Positions 39,285 to 39,287 of a stretch of DNA of 39,287 bases are shown in pieces. The notes below the pieces were generated by a model that made no database searches, was not told where the DNA came from, and saw nothing but the letters and a program-made list of their open reading frames with translations. Source of the DNA: Patescibacteria group bacterium (lineage in GTDB: Bacteria > Patescibacteriota > Patescibacteriia > Patescibacteriales > UBA12465); contig JAFGTW010000029.1 in assembly GCA_016938835.1 (NCBI GenBank), positions 1 to 39,287 on the forward strand, written 5' to 3'. Numbering within the stretch: position 1 is the stretch's first letter; every line of letters starts with the position of its first letter. The position numbers and the translations under genes were made by a program.

Positions 39285-39287
39285 CAA

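Noticed and set aside
1-39287. Use of TGA as a sense codon (Trp or Gly)
   Set aside because: All recognised proteins are complete in the standard code without in-frame TGA; avoidance, not recoding, is what can be seen.

Overview
The window looks like a chromosomal segment of an ultra-small, AT-rich bacterium of the Candidate Phyla Radiation (Patescibacteria, probably a Parcubacteria-type lineage; the exact class cannot be fixed from here). The reasons are protein styles typical of that group (the LysS variant, Lys-rich membrane-anchored proteins, a PrmC with NLPY), rare Shine-Dalgarno sequences, tight overlapping operons, tRNA genes without encoded CCA, and no biosynthetic genes for amino acids or cofactors. 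All 36 genes I accept end in TAA (30) or TAG (6); none ends in TGA.

Layout. 1-770: the 3'-most ~183 codons of lexA plus a 45-codon small ORF, closed by a terminator. 860-2250: a HigB-like toxin / HTH antitoxin pair behind a perfect palindromic operator, with a third gene in the same transcript. 2264-3366: a small membrane protein and a ferritin, divergent. 3380-10236: surface genes: an O-antigen ligase/polymerase with TPRs, a membrane-anchored helical protein, and a 1124-residue secreted multidomain protein. 10333-10695: RNase P RNA. 10748-16078: sugar-phosphate transferase, two GT4 glycosyltransferases, dtd and mnmA. 16136-16945: a coiled-coil protein and a one-gene Phd-RelE antitoxin/toxin fusion behind a 17-bp inverted repeat. 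17003-18988: tRNA-Leu, parA and parB. 19089-22824: dnaE. 22934-24549: a membrane-anchored extracellular protein with an unusual leader. 24576-29430: class I aldolase (minus) divergent from an operon with a membrane protein, rodA/ftsW, rplY and a DUF3048 protein. 29435-31772: rpmE-prfA-prmC on the minus strand. 31949-37117: a second surface-polysaccharide operon (flippase, GT4, GT2, DUF192, O-antigen ligase/polymerase). 37178-39284: greA, lysS, tRNA-Gln.

How the parts fit. The two glycan clusters together supply an initiating transferase, several glycosyltransferases, a Wzx-like flippase and two Wzy/WaaL-like enzymes, enough for a lipid-linked surface polysaccharide pathway; the YiiX/lamin-tail/LamG protein is a probable surface or contact protein. 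Other genes are core translation, replication, segregation and cell-shape functions. The observations most worth a second look are the in-frame Phd-RelE chimera with its operator, divergent promoters that overlap or share elements (17126-17176, 25554-25604, 31872-31913), a strong terminator-like hairpin between rpmE and prfA, a Shine-Dalgarno inside a hairpin loop overlapped by a possible leader ORF, and the absence of TGA stops. I see no insertion sequence, prophage or CRISPR array.
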